DNA of 64,000 nt from Planctomycetota bacterium (GTDB lineage Bacteria; Planctomycetota; SZUA-567; H5-PLA8). The notes beneath the pieces are model-generated. The model ran no database searches, was not told the DNA's origin, and saw only the letters and a program-made list of their open reading frames with translations. This document shows, piece by piece, positions 63,099-64,000 of this stretch; within the stretch, counting starts at the first letter, position 1, and the number at the start of each line of letters is the position of its first letter. The position numbers were made by a program, and so were the translations under genes. Where the stretch lies: assembly GCA_027493525.1 (NCBI GenBank), contig JAOSKN010000001.1, positions 930,001 to 994,000 of the forward strand. The letters are read 5' to 3'.

Positions 63099-63696
63099 CG
63101 GCCGGCGGCCCCGGCGGCTTACCCCCGCGAGCCGCGCCGCCCTGCTCGAACTGGCCCGCCATGCCGCCGCCCGCGCCCTCGGCGGCGCCGAAAATCTCCC
63201 CGCCCCGCCCGGCGACCCCGCCCTGCGCCAGCCCGCGGGCTGCTTCGTGACCTTCAAGCGCCGCGACAAGCCGCCGGGCCTCGGGCTCCGCGGCTGCCTC
63301 GGCGTCATGGAGGCCCGCGAGCCGCTCTGGGACGCCGTCGCCCGCGTCGCCGCCGAGTCCGTCACCGAAGACCCGCGCTTCGCCTTCGAGCGCGTCACCC
63401 TGGACGAACTGCCCGAGCTGCATATCGACGTCTCGGTGCTGCACCCGCCGCGCGAGCTGCGCGCGCCCCTGGACTTCGAACTCGGAGCCGACGGGATTAT
63501 CGTCGAAGGCCAGGGCCGCTGGTCCGGGCATCGCGGCGTCTACCTGCCCCAGGTCGCCGCGGAGTTCGGGATGAGCAAGGAGCAGTTCCTCGCCTCGTGC
63601 TGCCAAAGCAAGGCCGGCCTGCCCGCCGAGGCCTGGCGCGACGCGAAGCTCTGCAAGGTCCGCGCCTTCCGCGCGGAAGTCTTCGGGGAACCGTAA
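63095..63696 (+). CDS. AMMECR1 / AmmeMemoRadiSam protein A, with apparent frameshift near the start
   Basis: The body (about 63110-63696) is an AMMECR1 domain: LTPASRAALLELARHAAARAL, CFVTFKRRDKPPGLGLRGCLGVMEAREPLWDAV in pieces, and the diagnostic LRGCLG motif, ending FLASCCQSKAGLPAEAWRDAK. A GTG at 63095 overlaps the preceding stop (GTGA), which would be the natural start, but its frame (TAGGPGGL) must gain one base near 63110-63120 to enter the body. AMMECR1 proteins co-occur with MEMO-family and radical-SAM proteins in an uncharacterised modification system; neither partner is in the window. Confidence 0.78.
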
Positions 63697-63932
63697 GCGG
63701 GGATCGCGACGCTCAGTACCGCGCCGCGGAAGTACCTGGCCCAATGCGCCGGTGCAAATGGCCCTACGCGGTCTAACCTAAATTTGTTGCCTTCGCTTTG
63801 AGCCGTTTCCCCTCCTCCTCGAGGAGGGGCAGGGGCGGTGACGGAAAAAGCCGCGCGAAGCGCGATCCAAAACCGAAGGAAAATTAAGTGAGACCGCTTG
63901 GACTTTTCTTCGAATCTTTCTGAATCCTTTAT
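63697..63932. repeat. Downstream repeats after the AMMECR1 gene
   Basis: A degenerate CAGTACCGCGCCGCGG hairpin element is at about 63714-63745 (relatives at 58264 and 35993). Bases 63800-63869 are the second copy of the GAGCCGTTTCCCCTC...GCGCGAAGCGCG element found at 7583-7654. No gene is seen. Confidence 0.65.
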
Positions 63933-64000
63933 CTAATTCGGCCGATCCATACACCACAGGTAGGTGTACTCCGTCGCCGGCATGTGAACCGGCCACCCTG
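63933..64000 (-). CDS. Possible C-terminal end of an unknown protein
   Basis: On the minus strand a frame entering from the right edge reads GWPVHMPATEYTYLWCMDRP-N and stops at TAG (63935-63933). Third codon positions are mostly G or C, as in real genes here. Too little is visible for any assignment. Confidence 0.3.
   Translation of the reverse strand, partial: GWPVHMPATEYTYLWCMDRPN

Overview
The window is GC-rich bacterial chromosome with dense coding and short intergenic gaps. It carries kdsB (CMP-Kdo synthesis), so a Gram-negative envelope with LPS is likely. It also has two eukaryote-like Ser/Thr kinases with DLG in place of DFG, a long HEAT-repeat protein, a c-type multiheme cytochrome fragment, and a division/cell-wall (dcw) cluster whose last gene is a badly degenerated ftsZ homologue. 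Together these suggest the PVC group, most likely a deep planctomycete lineage. That placement is inference; no rRNA or tRNA gene was found to test it.

Layout. 1-7.3 kb: end of a multiheme cytochrome, a thioredoxin-like/HEAT protein, two SIMPL-type secreted proteins, glutathione peroxidase, a secreted esterase. 7.3-10.5 kb: repeat-rich accessory stretch with orphan membrane proteins and two parS-like palindromes. 10.5-21.4 kb: pyrG, kdsB, a lactonase, a cupin, a DUF4139 protein, an SLC13/TrkA-C transporter, and an rrf2-cysK operon with a readable promoter and operator. 21.5-27.4 kb: murF, a lipoprotein and a very long transmembrane Ser/Thr kinase. 27.7-40.3 kb: a divergently split dcw cluster, with mraY-ftsW-(GxxExxY gene)-murG on minus and murC-murB-ddl-ftsQ-ftsA-ftsZ-like on plus. 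40.4-52.5 kb: HtrA protease, rsgA, two orphan proteins, a lysyl-tRNA synthetase with a PheS-type N-terminal arm, a REP-associated transposase between hairpin repeats, acyl-CoA dehydrogenase, birA and an NtrC-type regulator. 52.6-64 kb: enolase, tatD, a PfkB sugar kinase, a second Ser/Thr kinase with a separate membrane sensor partner, a LolCDE-type ABC pair, ilvE, an FHA-GAF-HD-GYP protein and an AMMECR1 protein.

Three themes stand out. (1) The dcw cluster keeps peptidoglycan-precursor genes with good catalytic motifs (murF, murC, murB, ddl, mraY, murG, ftsW), but its FtsZ homologue lacks the tubulin signature and the T7 catalytic acids, and FtsA has a damaged phosphate-2 motif. This looks like an intermediate in loss or repurposing of FtsZ. 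(2) Intergenic DNA is full of short tandem tracts with a strict 7-bp period but many different unit sequences, often touching start or stop codons. The two longest arrays, with an identical 52-bp tail, bracket ftsA. (3) Several palindromic repeat families, a RAYT-type transposase and a MITE-like insertion also occupy the gaps.

Caution: at least six genes (the thioredoxin-HEAT gene, ftsA, ftsZ-like, eno, the second kinase/sensor pair, AMMECR1) have apparent single-base frameshifts, mostly in short G or C runs. As eno is normally essential, many of these are probably consensus errors rather than pseudogenes.
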